Assembly: GCA_002005505.1 (NCBI GenBank)
Contig: KV908513.1
Span: 214,848 to 278,847, forward strand
Direction of reading: 5' to 3'
DNA: 64,000 nt
Source of the DNA: Botryococcus braunii
Taxonomy: Eukaryota > Chlorophyta > Trebouxiophyceae
The translations under genes and the position numbers were made by a program. Below the pieces are notes generated by a model that ran no database searches, was not told the DNA's origin, and worked only from the letters and a program-made list of their open reading frames with translations. Positions 1 to 23,290 of the stretch are shown here, in pieces (position 1 is the first letter of the stretch; each line of letters begins with the position of its first letter).

Positions 1-57
1 CAAGTACAATGAACAGTTCGCTCCACCGGCTGTGCTGCCAATTTAGTATATTGGCAG

Positions 58-298
58 AGAAGCCAGTCGCTCATGGCTAATGTGGAACTTCTGGGTGGAA
101 TTTCCGGCGCAGGCAACCTCCATCGCAGGACCCTTGGCCGCAGGAATGGAAGGCACCCTTCAGCTGGAGCTGCGCCCCTTGCGGGAGCACATGGGGCCGC
201 ACTTTGGCAAGCTCACCTTGCGTACGGAGGGCAACATCGTGGTTGTCACCACCGGGGCTGATGTCGTTCTCGAACCACCGGGAGTAGCAGAGGCTTAA
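58..298 (+). CDS. Terminal exon of a partial gene, possible MSP/ASH-type Ig-like domain
   Basis: An acceptor (ttggcag) ends at 57. The reading frame then stays open to a TAA at 296-298, giving about 79 residues; the rest of the gene lies left of the window. The peptide runs FPAQ, GPL, a GMEGTLQLELRP strand, a glycine turn, LTLRTEG, and a VVVTTGADV strand. This order resembles the last strands of MSP/ASH-type Ig-like domains found in ciliary and centrosomal proteins (HYDIN/CFAP class). That match is a pattern impression only. The opposite-strand ORF over the same bases has no recognisable features. Family assignment is uncertain; that this is a coding 3' exon is more likely than not. Confidence 0.42.
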
Positions 299-1476
299 CT
301 GCTTCGACACCAAAATTTTACATCTAGAAGCATTTTGCTTGATCCTGTAGCTTCATCTAAATGTAGAGACATATAGGTTAGTCCTGTAGATATCCCCAGA
401 TCTGGACACGTTTTGGATCGTATCTCACCTAAACTAGAATTGATAAAGTCACGGCATGCAGCCCCGATAAGCCACTCGAGTCGCTGAAGCTCTTGCTTTC
501 AGTCCAAATACACCGGGTTTATAACGTGTGCATGCATCCCAACTACAACTCGTCTCCAGAAGGCTAGCTAGTCCTCCGGAGCTAACCCACGCGAGGACAG
601 GTGGCCAAAACCCTGAAAATTCAAGTGTCAGAAACCAGCTTGGGTTGGTGCCCTATTGACGTCACCGCTCCGGATCTGCATGGAATGCCACGGCGTCGTG
701 CCATTCCATGTCGAAATACCGTGTGACACAATATTATTAGTGTGGCACATTGACGTGACACCAAGCCACCTCCTGAGAAGGATTCCCGGACTTCTGGGCT
801 TCCTTAAGGTGCTCGAGAACAGAAGTAATGGGCGAATGGCGTAAGGGTACCCATGGGAACCCTTACAGCCAGTGGCCGGTTGCCCGGTTGTTTGTATGGT
901 CCTTGCCTGGTCCCTAGAGATCCGGGGCTCAAGAGCAGTGTGGGAAACCAGGGCAGCAATGAGGCATATGCCTCATGAGCAATGAGCACTTTTCCGAGCG
1001 TGCACACCCCATAGTTGGAATGCTGGGAGCCAGCATGCATGTCCCATACGTCCCCTGTCATGTCACATGTCATATATGTCCCCTGCCTCATGCCCCGAAA
1101 ACTCGACGAATGAGACGTTAACATCAGCTGGGTGAAACCAGCATTGCACGCTTGGCACTGTTAGTAACAGTGTTTCGCTGCCCTCTCACAAAAATAGCAT
1201 TTCTAGTCACAATTGCTTCGAGTTCTACTCTTGCAACTTCTACTCTTCGAGTGCCCCAGGCTTCGCAGACTCCCACAATACTTGCAGGCAGATGACAGAG
1301 ATTGGAGGTACGACTGAACTTTGGAAGTCTCAAGGGATCGCCAAAGACCCCATCCGCGGTTGACCGCGTGTGAACAGACGGCCTTGTCTGTAACATTACC
1401 ACAGCAACGCCGTATCTTCACACGCCCAGTATGCCGCAGACATCACGAGAAAAGCGTAAATCGGACCCACAGCAAC
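299..1476. other. Intergenic stretch, nothing recognised
   Basis: No ORF here has a recognisable domain or a convincing splice-site pair. Composition is mixed, without long tandem repeats. It probably holds the 3' flank of the gene ending at 298. Confidence 0.4.
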
Positions 1477-1740
1477 AACGTGCAGGCTCTCAACCTCACT
1501 TCACCAGAAACACATCGCATCACATCGACAGGGCGCAGGCTCCACAGGTCACATCACCAGAAACACAAAAGGTCCGACACCCACAATGCGCAGGCTCGAC
1601 ACATCGCATCACCAAAAACACGTGAGGTCAGACACCCGCAATAATGTGCGGGCTACATACGTCACATCACGCCTGAACAGTCTAACAGGACACACCTAAA
1701 ACATGCAGGTCTCATCACCAGGGACACAAAACTGCGTCAC
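1477..1740. repeat. Degenerate tandem repeat of roughly 60 bp
   Basis: The phrase 'caca tcaccag aaacac' followed by 'gacacccacaat..gcaggctc' recurs about four times with decay. Unit length varies, so this looks like an old minisatellite. Short ORFs through it are by-products. Confidence 0.5.
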
Positions 1741-1876
1741 ACCCACAAAATATACATTCAATACCTGAAGACTGTGGATCATCCCACGACTCCTACTCTC
1801 CAGAAATCGTAATCAGAACCCTCAATTTTTCAAAACTACTCTGCGGGAGTGGGTCTCCAAAGACCTCTGCCATTTC

Positions 1877-3070
1877 AACTCATACTGATCTAACTGACAA
1901 CACACATGTAAACAACTGTAATGGGGCCCAACAAAGAGCCCCATCACCCACTTCATCGGCTTTGTAACTTTGTACGAATGCTCCTGCCAAAACAGACAAC
2001 TGCTTCTGACTTCTCCACCCACTCGGCGGTGCAAGAGTAAACGAAGTATAATCCTCTGCCATTGAAACGCAGTATAATCCTCTGCCATTTAGATGCAGTA
2101 CAATCATCTGCCATTTAAACGCAGTACAATCATCTGCCATTTAAATGCAGTATAATCCTCTGCCATTTTAAACGCAGTACAATCCTCTGCCACTTAAACG
2201 CAGTATAATCATCTGCCATTTAAACGCAGTATAATCCTCTGCCGTTTAAATGCAGTATAATCATCTGCCATATAAATGCAGTTTAATCCTCTGCCATTTA
2301 AATGCAGTTTAATCCTCTGCCAATTTAATGCAGTATGATACTACTGACTCGCTTTTCTGGCTTTTCCCCATAACTTGCTTCCTCTGCGCAAGCCAACTGA
2401 AACACATCAACATCGACTCTGCATCTCAACTCATACTTAACTAACTGACAACACACATGTAAACAACTGTAATGGGGCCCAACAAAGAGCCCCATCACCC
2501 ACTTCATCGGCTTTGTAACTTTGTACGAATGCTCCTGCCAAAACACACAACTGCTTCTGACTTCTCCACCAACTCGGCGGTGCAAGAGTAAACGAAGTAT
2601 AATCCTCTGCCATTGAAACGCAGTATAATCCTCTGCCATTTAGATGCAGTACAATCATCTGCCATTTAAACGCAGTACAATCATCTGCCATTTAAATGCA
2701 GTATAATCCTCTGCCATTTAAACGCAGTATAATCCTCTGCCATTTAAACGCAGTACAATCATCTGCCATTTAAATGCAGTATAATCCTCTGCCATTTAAA
2801 TGCAGTATGATACTACTGACTGGCTTTTCTGGCTTTCCCCATAACTTGCTTCCTCTGCGGAAGCCAACTGAAACACATCAACATCGACTCTGCATCTCAA
2901 CTCATACTCATCTCACTGACAACACACATGGGAGCTGTAAACAACTGTAATGGGGCCCAACAAAGAGCCCCATCACCCACTTCATCGGCTTTGTAACTTT
3001 GTAATGCTCCTGCCAAAACTGACACAACTGCTTCTGACTTCTCCACCCACTCGGCGGTGCAAGAGTAAAC
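1877..3070. repeat. Three-copy higher-order repeat built around a 26-bp minisatellite
   Basis: A unit starting at 1877 recurs at 2428 and 2899, with the third copy truncated near 3070. Each full unit has a conserved head of about 170 bp, a 26-bp tandem array and a conserved tail. The 26-bp motif is gcagtataatcctctgccat plus six more bases. There are about 11 motif copies at 2044-2337 and about 8 at 2594-2808, so the unit lengths are 551 and 471 bp. Several ATG ORFs of 60-100 codons cross it on the minus strand; their similarity comes from the DNA repeat. Confidence 0.9.
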
Positions 3071-3579
3071 AAAGGAAGCGCGACGAACACATACACGCAT
3101 CATCCTTGCATACCCAAAACAGTGTGTGGCTAATTCGCCACACGGAAATGGTAGTGTGGCCACAATTGACCACGCTGACTCAACTCTATCAGCTTTTCAA
3201 TACCACCGCCACTGCGCATCAGCCCTGGCATCCAAAGCCAGGAAGAAGTGCTGCTGGAAATTGACAAGACAAGGACTGTGGTATGACGAGCTCCCACACC
3301 CTGGCTATTGAGCGGCAGGAAGAAGTCAAGCTCCACATTGACTGCACACAAAATGTGGTATGACCCTGAGGTCCCACAGCCTGGCTGCTGAAATGGCAGG
3401 AAGAGCTGTCGTTGGCGGGAGTTACAAACATTTTTTGAAGTCGGCCACCCACAGGGGTCGCGTACGATGAAGTGGTCATGACTGCCAGCGGGCACATGAA
3501 GCAAGAAAGGATGAAAATATGCTTCCGGAATTCCAGCATGGATGTTAAGACTTTTGAAGAATAACATCCGGAACGGGAC

Positions 3580-3665
3580 ATCCAGCAGCATAACATCCAA
3601 AACACTGCATCATGACCTCCAGAACATTGCATCATAACCTCCAGAACATGACATCCAGAAGCAGC
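3580..3665. repeat. Short degenerate tandem repeat, about 30 bp
   Basis: The phrase 'catccaaaacactgcatcatgacctc' and variants ('catcataacctccagaacat') recurs about three times just downstream of the LicD-like gene, possibly in its 3' UTR. Confidence 0.5.
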
Positions 3666-3676
3666 CATTGCAGCGG

Positions 3677-8087
<4,411 letters not shown>

Positions 8088-8291
8088 GGTCTTTCGCCGG
8101 GAGACACAAGGAATATTCCTTTTCAAACAGCTCAACTTCAAAACTTGGTGATGCCTCGTCGAGCACGAACATTCCGGATCCCACGTCAGGGCGGATTGGA
8201 AGATCCGAGGAAATCATAGCTAATCATGGCTCCGCAATGCGGAGCCATGAGTCCCATCTCGTCCAACAAAGGAGTCGATCTGTACAAACGT

Positions 8292-8614
8292 GGTATGCGG
8301 TTAGAATAGGCTTCACTCTTAATTCTAAACGTGGTATGCGGTTAGAATAGGCTTCACTCTTAATTTTAAGCGTTTATGTGGCAAGAAGACCTTCAAGGGG
8401 TTGCCAAATTTTTGACTAGAGCACTGGAGAGCTACCTAACTCTCCCAGGTGCTGTGCGACCTCAGTTGGCTAGATTTGGGTCATTCATTGTATTGCCATC
8501 CTCTTCAGCCCTAGTGGCTGGTCTTTGGATGTAATCTCCCTTTCTTTTCCTTTCCATCGCATGAACTATTAATACAATTTAAATTAAGAGTGAAGCCTAT
8601 TCTAACCGCATACC
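8292..8614. mobile_element. Foldback/MITE-like element with 33-bp inverted repeats, left arm duplicated
   Basis: A 33-bp arm at 8292-8324 is repeated directly at 8333-8365 and is present as a perfect reverse complement at 8582-8614. Arm core: ggtatgcggttagaatagg. The 216-bp interior has no ORF, which fits a non-autonomous DNA element. No clear target-site duplication was seen. A diverged arm-like stretch occurs at 39240-39283. It lies about 200 bp upstream of the proposed start of the LicD-like gene, so it may sit in its promoter. Confidence 0.75.
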
Positions 8615-8668
8615 ATAAATCCACATGCAGGGACGCGGAATCTAGGGGCCAAATATTCAAGATGATAA

Positions 8669-8885
<217 letters not shown>

Positions 8886-9515
8886 CCCGAGATCTGGTGG
8901 GCTTTACAACGGTGCAATTGATCTTCTGGCTAGGTTGCAGGATATTGAGGATCAGGCGACTCCTCACTTTTTCTCATGAGGGCTTAGTCCGGTTTTCAAC
9001 AAGTAGGAGGGTGTCCTTTACAACTGCTCAACGGCCTAAAAAGAGCAGAGCTTCAGCAGCTTGCAATTCAGTTGCCTCCCAGGGGTGAAGAGTTGGGAGT
9101 TAGGGTAAGCCTACTTGCAAATAACCTGTAGCAACTTCTGCGGGTTCGTGTTGCAAACACTTGGAAGTTCAAGAACGTCCAAACTCTACCGAAACCTTGT
9201 AGTATAGTAAATTCACTTGTCGAAGGCCCCTTTGAAGAGTACAGTGAAATATATCAGTCTCAGGTCCCACCATGGGGGCTCCCATGTGTCCAATCGTCAT
9301 CTGCCATGGGGCCCCCCGAGGTCCCCGACCTTCCGTGAAGGAAACCGTAACGGATTAGCGATGCCGGCAGAGCTTTTGATCGCACTCAGAATAGGTGACC
9401 CATTTTGTTGTTACGCTCGGATAAAAACTTTCAATTGTGACAAAGCTATTTAGGGAGTTCGTAATTGATCTTCAGTTGGATCTAGCACGAGGAATAATCG
9501 TGGGTTTTGCAAGCC

Positions 9516-12500
9516 ATGCAGAGCCTTCTGGTACTTCCAAAGGTTCCTTGCCGGACATGTGATTGGAAGCAGTCAAATGAGCAAAGGGGTGTTCGTCTAT
9601 CTTCTTCTTTGTGTCGAGAAGCTGCGCAACTGATGTTCCCCGTAAGTTGCGAGACAACACTTGCATCTACTGGAAAAGTCGCTCCTTCTCTACACCTCTC
9701 GAATTTTCCGTATCATGTTTTGAAAGGTGACATTGAGGCTGATAAGATTTGGGTATTCCACAGACCTTAGCATTGGGACCTAGAAATGGCGGACGTGATC
9801 GGCTAGTATGTACCGCAGTTATTGAAGAAACTCCCCTGGAGCTGAACATTGCCAACGATGTATCGGACCTCATAGGTGCTCCTTACGTTGGAAATTTCCT
9901 TGACATCACTTCCTGCTCTAGTTTAATTTCAGCAGGTGGAATAGAGGACTGTCGGGTATGTGGTACAGTGCACTCTACAGGTCTTCTTCTGCTCGTGTAA
10001 TTAATGTACCAATCATTGCCTATCTGATGACCTGAAAACTGTTTTGATAGTAATTGCAGAAGCCGTATGTGGTATGTTAAATCTGCAGCACCATACACTG
10101 CCTCAATGAAGAACTTGATCAGCTATTTTGGTTGTCTCGGTAAAAGCTGTTTGTTGCGGTGTGTGTCATAATCTGCAACAGCTTTTGTTGGCAGGATGTT
10201 TCTGTGGTTACTTGATTGCCCCTTTGCCAGTTAGGGTTCAGCCAGTGATTTTGTGTGGGATTTGCAGGGAGGACTCCGATGGTATATCTGAACAAAGTTA
10301 CGGATGGTGCTGTAGCTAGTGTTGCAGCAAAGCTGGAAATTATGGAGCCTTGTTCCTCAGTGAAAGACCGGTAGGCCAAGTTGTAGTGTGGGCCCCTAAA
10401 GCCTTAACAGTCACCAATTCAGTTTTATATGTTTAAAAGCGCATAGCCGAAGGCCAGTGGCTGAATCTTCCTTGCAAGAACACATGTGACCTGAATGTTA
10501 TGGCGAACTACTGATGTGCGTGCGTGTACGAGTTACCAATTATTTTTTTTTTGGCAGGATTATATTGCTTTTAGGTAATGGTCGGGTTTGGAAAACCTGT
10601 GCAGCTTACAGGCCTTATTGTTTCTTTGGCCACGGGGTCCGTAAGATATTCAGGTAATAAATCTATGATTACCCCATTCTGACGGTTTTGGTCGCATCAA
10701 CAGGATCGGGCGGAGTATGATTGAGGGCGCCGAAAAAGAAGGCCTGATTTCTCCTGGAAGGACCACCCTTATTGAAGCAACTAGGTGATGTGCCCTGGCC
10801 CGGTACACTGCAGCAAATTTATCGTCATTGGCATGGCTCCTCATACCTGAATCGTGTCGGCTTGAAGTGTGCCTGAGCACGATATTTGTTATTACAACAG
10901 CATCAATTGTCACCTGTTCAAGTTGTGCCTTTGAACAACACCAGGAAGGCTCATATGTGCTCGTCAGGGGTTGATTGTGAGCTCGTGCTGGGCAAGCTTT
11001 TTTGGTTGTGATGTGCGTCAGGGTGTCTGCAAACATACCTCTACTTTTGTCACCCAATATCTTTGCTCCCCATCCATTACTAACGTTCTCTGATCTAGCA
11101 GTACCGAAGCAAGGTGCAGTGGGTTGGCGGGGTAGTAGGGTGCTCGTTTCCAAATAGTCTACTCAGCAAGAGTTTTCCACAGATGACATGTTAAGATAAA
11201 GTAATTTGGGAAAGACAGCAATGGCTTCTGCGCAGTTTCTCATGTGGAAGGTTAAAGATAAGTCTCTTAGTCAGACATCAATTTTGGATGTATGGGCATC
11301 GCCAGTCTCTGAGCACCCTGCAGATTTGTGTCAGTGCTGTGGTAGTGGGCGCATGACCTCACAACCAGCTGCAATAGTTGCTTAGATCCCATTGGCTTTT
11401 GGGTATGTCACAATGCCCTTTTGAAGGAATGGGCTTTTCATCATATGTTGGTTAAGCATGATTTTGACATGAGGCGGCATTTTGCAGTGGAAACACTGGG
11501 ATTGGACTTGCATTCATTTCAGCCGCAAGAGGATACAAACTCATTTTGACAATGCCAGCGAGCATGTCCCTGGAGCGCCGCATCCTTCTGCGGGCCTTTG
11601 GGGCCGAGGTCGTCTTGACAGATCCTGCTGGAGGTGCCCACACCTTTCTCCCTACACACCTCTGTGTGGCCCCAATCAATAACACAGTTTGTCTTGCACT
11701 GCTGAGGGACAAAAGGGAAATGATTTGAAAAAAAAAAATGAAAATCATGTGTACTTGGAGGGAAGGGCATACTGCAGGGTTGTCTGTGTATTTGCAGAGG
11801 TGGTAACATCACATTTAAGTATTCTTGAGAACCTTTCAGTTCTGGTGTGTAGATGCATTGCTGCACACACGCGGATTCACTTAAAGCACATGGGTTTTGC
11901 ATTGCACCGTACTCTGCCATGCTGGGTTGCACCGTATTCTGGAAGGGCTTTTTGTATGCCCTGTTGCGTTTGTGGCAAGCGACTTCTAGGAGCTGTCTGT
12001 TCTGAAAAGGATCGACATTATTTATGAGGATTTGATGCTTACTATGTGCTTTACAGCTTTGGATGGTCTTCAAGCTTTCCTAAATAATGTGTGCCTTAGC
12101 CCTGGTTTGCCCCTTTGGTCTTGGAGTTGTTGTTTATTCACATTTTGAATCCCTGGGGATAAAGCTTTTCGTCCCACCTCGGATGTTTTGTGTGCTCATT
12201 GATAGCTGTCCAGCTCAGGGGAGTTCATGGGCTTTCAGGTGTGAAGGCTGCTGTGGACAAAGCACGTGAAATTGCAGCTTCAATCCCGGATTCTTACATT
12301 TTAAACCAATTTAGCAACCCACACAATCCCCAGGTGCACTATGAGACAACTGGTCCTGAGATCTGGGACGCTTGCGAGGGCGAAATCGACTTTCTGGTCT
12401 GCGGAGTTGGCACTGGGGGCACAATAACTGGCTCGGGCAGATTTCTGAAGGAGAAGAACCCTAATTTGAAAGTACGCCACTGAGTTGTAAACATTGCAAG

Positions 12501-13694
12501 CTTTTGTCATTGATGGTGTACATTTACCGTCGTTGAAGGGATCACAGTCCCTCCCAGTTGTATGCTGGTAAACTATGCAGTTAAAGGGCTTGCAAAGGAA
12601 TGAGGAGCATGATAAGGTGGATGTCTATGTGTATGCCATTCTGTGCTTATATTTTTCTCTTGTTGGTGCCTGCACCGACTGCTCAGGTCTGCTGTTCTGG
12701 ACCTGACCTCTGCCCCCCCCCCCCACCATTTGCCACATCTATATCTCTGTCTTCGTCTTGTCTGCCTTGCTTTTGCCTTATTTCTTGAGCTTCCTTGCGG
12801 CCTGTGCAAATGCAGTTTCATGAATGCGCAGATCGTGGCAGTTGAACCTGCGGAGAGCCCTGTCATCTCAGGTGGGGCTCCTGGACCACATATGATCCAG
12901 GGCATTGGGGCCGGCTTTATTCCTCAAAACTGTGACACGAGCATCATAGATGATGTCATCCAGGTAAGGCCCACAAACACTCAAGACTTGTATCAATACG
13001 TTTTCCTGTTGCACCAAGGTTGACAATTCAAGGTTGACAAATCATTTGCAACTCATTCTGTGAAGGCTTATATTTTACTATCTTTCTGTGAAGTTGCCAA
13101 ACTGACCTTAGAGAGTTCAGTGATTGAACCCATGTTGAATATCGCCTTTGCTCCCTGGAACAGTTGCCGTGTGGGGCACCCTATGTTGCAGAATCATGTG
13201 GATGCTGTGGCTGGCTGTTTGTATTTGCCATCATAGTGGCAGGCCAGTTGTACTGCACCTAGTGGAGATGCAAAATCATCTGTGCTGACCAAGCTGGGTG
13301 GAGTGCAAGGCTAGAGCTCTTGTGGTGCTGCAAGACACAATAGCGATTTTGATGAAACGCTTCCAATGTGTTTTTTGCTGCCCATTGGTTTTTTTGCAAG
13401 GAGAGCCTTGTATACTTCTGATGTATAGGTGACCTTTGCTGTGGTCTCTCTGGAACGCAGGTTTCGAGTCAGGAAGCAGTGGATTTCGCAAGAAGGCTGG
13501 CTGTGGAAGAGGGGTTGTTTGTGGGTATTTCAAGCGGCGCAGCGGCCAAAGCGGCAGTACAAATTGCGCAGCGCCCGGAAAACGCTGGCAAGCTGGTCGT
13601 GACAGTACTTCCGTCTTTTGGTGAGCGGTATTTGTCAACCGTCCTCTTCGAATCCTTCCGTGAGAAGGCTGAGAAGATGACAATCGAAGCGTAA
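9516..13694 (+). CDS. OASTL: Cysteine synthase / O-acetylserine(thiol)lyase, plastid-type (eight exons)
   Basis: Exons: 9516-9726, 9771-9875, 10268-10370, 10704-10784, 11488-11633, 12239-12471, 12832-12963 and 13461-13694 (TAA). Phases agree at every junction and give 414 residues. The first ~75 residues are Ser/Arg/Lys-rich with few acidic residues, as in plastid transit peptides. The enzyme then starts at [11 protein letters not shown]. Diagnostic sites: PLP lysine K138 in EPCSSVKDR, substrate loop TSGNTG at 166-171, PLP-phosphate loop GTGGT at 273-277, [17 protein letters not shown] in exon 7, and GISSGAA at about 359-365. It makes cysteine from O-acetylserine and sulfide with PLP. The start ATG 9516 is the first in frame; an upstream TTG is not a likely start. 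Introns lack dinucleotide tracts, unlike the neighbouring genes. All catalytic residues are present. Confidence 0.96.
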
Positions 13695-16260
13695 GTAACT
13701 TGCAATCATGCACTTCATGGGTTGTCCGGTGGGGGCTGGGCCGCTGTACATGCTGTCATCAGCTTCTGGAAACATTATATATAGTGACCTTGCTAGGGCC
13801 AATGCCCAATTGTGGCCTAAACACATTGTACTGTCAGAAGTTTTGGGTCTGCATGAAGTTGTGCGCTTCTTTCGTGGTGGTTATGTGCTGCCGGTTTCAT
13901 GTTTACACTTTGTTGGTCGTGAAGCATACTTACGGTTGTCCTCAGAGGTTGCCAAGGTATTGAGGGAGGTTTGCTGCACTAAATGCCGGTACAGGTTCCG
14001 CACTGTGTACACAGAGGGCTGTTAGTTTATCTGTGTGGATGTATGTGGTGCAGGGTAAAGAATCTGCCAGGTGTAGAACCTAAAAGGGGGTGTGTCTATG
14101 GTTTTGGCAAACGAGTTGACCTCACTCCCTTCATTATCCTCTTGGAGACATCCGTCAGCTGAGGATGACCTTTATTGTACACCCTCCTTTGCACAGTCGA
14201 CTTGGTCATTCGGGCGGGGGTTGGGTTTGACACGACGACTTGTACAGGCATATGAATGGTCCCAGGTATCGTAAAGGGCCTTTTTTTGTCAACCCTCATA
14301 ATTAACCTGCAGTTTGACTTTTTCTTGTTTTGTTGAGGCATATGTTGATAGCGCTAGTGGAATTACTCATGAGTCGACTCCATCAACGTCCTTCACGGCC
14401 TCTTAATTGAGAGGCCTTATAAGGGATATGACCAAGGTGCCGTTCAAGGAAGGTGAACTCTTTGTAATATAGTTTGTTTTATGGAACATACACGTGTACG
14501 CGAGGTATGAGAAGCAAAATGTGGGGATCTGGAAATTTCACATTGCTAGGTCATCTCCCAACCCCTTTTTGGTCTTCCTCATGTATGTCTTCTGTGTACA
14601 GGATTCCGGAAGGGATACTGTTTTGCTGCAGACCTCAAGGGTGTGCAATGGCTTGGAATGCAGGGAGTGTGTCAATACTCAGGGTCTTCTGAATCAGGGT
14701 TGGAAGTATATAAGAATTTTGTGGCGTCATAAAAGGTCTTAAAACATCAGCACCTACCAGATGGCGGTAGTCATGGTGATCACACGTCAAATTGGGTTTG
14801 AAGATTGCTAATCAAGACACAAACGTGGTTGTGGCTTGTGGATTGATATGATGTGCTCTTTCGGAACTGGATTAGCTGAAGAAAGGACCTACGTGCACGT
14901 GGCTTCTGCCTTCGAAGGAACCTCAAAGATGCGTGCAATTAAGACTCGCCGTCTCAAGCTCTGGCCAGGATCCATGGATCCATCCCTCACATATCGTGCC
15001 CTGGCTGAGGCTGAGGGGGGCGGCATCGCTTGACTAGACAGTACTGCGTCATCTGTTGATGCCGCAGTGATAAAACTTGTATACATGTATCAGTACTTTT
15101 TCATCACTGACTCTGAAGACTTCAATCGGACTCGGGGTACACCTGCCAGATACACATACACATGTATCTGCACATAGGATCATCCAGCAATGCTCTCAAC
15201 TGTATACATATATTAGTTTGCGGTCACGCAGCGATCTACATAGTATATATCGATACATATATGACCCCGAATTACAAGAAGTTGTACATATACACATATG
15301 CATGTTGATGCAAGAAAGTGTAAGCTTCAGGAGCAATATAGAGTATAACAAACTAAATTGCTACAGCAAGACATGCTACTGTGAGACGCATTTGAACGCG
15401 ACTTCGAAGAATTTTCTGACTATAACATAGTGTGTTGTCCATGTATATGTGGTCTTTTGTGCAAGAATTGCTCCATCCCAATTTTGCATATTAACATCTC
15501 GCACGCCCAGGCTATGTTTGAATATGCTGAGATCTGAGAAGTTGTTGTTTCGACATGAAAATCTAGCAAATATTTGGCAGCATCAATCTTCATCGGCAAG
15601 AGAAAACAAGGCCTTTCTCCGACATTTGCAAGTTGGGCCATGAACATAGACGTCGATCGACCGACCAACGATTATGATTATGGTATATTATCTTTGACGG
15701 AGCGCCACCATGCAGAAATATTTCTGGCAAGCGTTGACTCCCTGAGAGTAATTCAGAAATGCCAGACGGTTTGGTGCATATGCACTTTTGTACACATTTG
15801 AGCTTAAAACTGGTTAATCAACGCTGCCATGTTGAAACAAGGGCTCGTCCATATCTGCATATATACATATGGCACATAATTGCTTTAAGCTTGTAAGCTT
15901 ATTAGCAGCAACTCGGATCTTGTATCAGCTTGAATACGATTTCATTCTCAAGTGGGCTTTTTTGAGTACATGTTCCAGAAAGTGGGCTGGAATCTTGTCG
16001 CAACGATCTTATACGCTACGTAGCCATCACCTACTTTACATATATGCAGATGAGATGCATATGTCTTCAATATCGAAGACTACTAGCTGTGTTTTCGTTC
16101 ATGTTTCGGATACAAAACCTATGTTGCATGTATTTTACACAGACGACGCATTTACTTTGTTCAGTCTTATGCTAAATCATTATGACCACTTGACAACCTC
16201 GATCAGTCCCAGGCATCCGACGTGTGTACAGCTTTTCCTTACATTCTCGAGAGCATGGAA
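13695..16260. other. Intergenic/3' flank, no gene recognised
   Basis: It holds short ORFs only (13708-14025 is the longest ATG ORF) without known domains. It includes a hairpin ggcctc-ttaatt-gaggcc style palindrome near 14396-14416 and an AT-rich stretch with many tata/atatg motifs at 15080-16050. The first part is probably cysteine synthase 3' UTR. Confidence 0.4.
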
Positions 16261-16261
16261 G

Positions 16262-16690
16262 CAGTTGTCAGGAAGAAAGAAAGAAAGAAAGAAAGAATTA
16301 CATCAACCCAGCCCAAAGGGCCTGATGAGATGCAGACGGCCCTTGTAGATCAGCTGGCCAGCTGATCAGGGGGCAAGTGGTTTTTGTCGGCGTGCTTTGA
16401 TCGAGATTCTGCGTGAGGACATTCCCCCAGCAGGCACTTGCAAGGAGAGTCAGCATTGATAATGCTGAACGCCGACTCCCATTGCGTCTGCCCACACCTA
16501 TATAGTGGGACACCCCCAAAATAACCCAGAAAACTTTGGGACTTTTTCAGTGTCCTTCAGTACCTTTCCAATTCAATCAAGACCTTTCCAGGACAATTAG
16601 GAGCTTTCCAGGACGATTCAGACCTTTTCAGGTCAAAACTCGTCCTGCCAGTGTAACATTAATGTAATGTTAATGTTACCAACCCTATAT
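16262..16690. repeat. Short repeats and palindromes upstream of CLT
   Basis: Contents in order: (AAAG)n near 16275-16296; a perfect 20-bp palindrome gatcagctggccagctgatc near 16350; degenerate ~22-bp repeats based on 'gacctttccaggac' at 16540-16640; and an inverted taacatta/taatgtta pair near 16655-16675. They lie 340-770 bp before the CLT start codon, so some may be promoter elements; no function is shown. Confidence 0.5.
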
Positions 16691-17027
16691 ATTGCTATTG
16701 TAGCTATACGCCAAAACTTAACTATTTAAACATGTATGGTTGAATTTGGTTCGGTGATTTCTGTGGAGGCCCACCACTACCTTCCCTTTCCATGTTCCAT
16801 TCCATGTCCACGTCGGCCAAGTCACATGCGGATGATCACAAACGTACCGGCTCTGCGGAATTTGAAGCCGTGGGCTGTTGATGAAAATACCGATCCCAAT
16901 TCGATCACCCACAACTCTCAACGAAGCAAATTCAGGGTCAAACACCAAACAAATTTCAAGACGAAATTCTTTGTAGTCTTTATCTGGGTACTTGCTTTCA
17001 ATTCTTACATTCTAAATCTTGGGAAGT

Positions 17028-23005
<5,978 letters not shown>

Positions 23006-23156
23006 CGGCTGTATACACACATGTCTTTCCGGGGCACAGACACATCTTTCCGGGGACATGAGTATGCACATTGGATACAAAAGGTTGCATAACCCCCGGG
23101 AATGGTCCTTGCCAGCGCATCCCCTCGCTCCCTTGAGTTGGAAAGCTTCTACCTTT

Positions 23157-23290
<134 letters not shown>

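Noticed and set aside
13708..14025. 105-codon ORF downstream of cysteine synthase
   Set aside because: It starts within the likely 3' UTR, has no domain, and another ORF overlaps it in a second frame.
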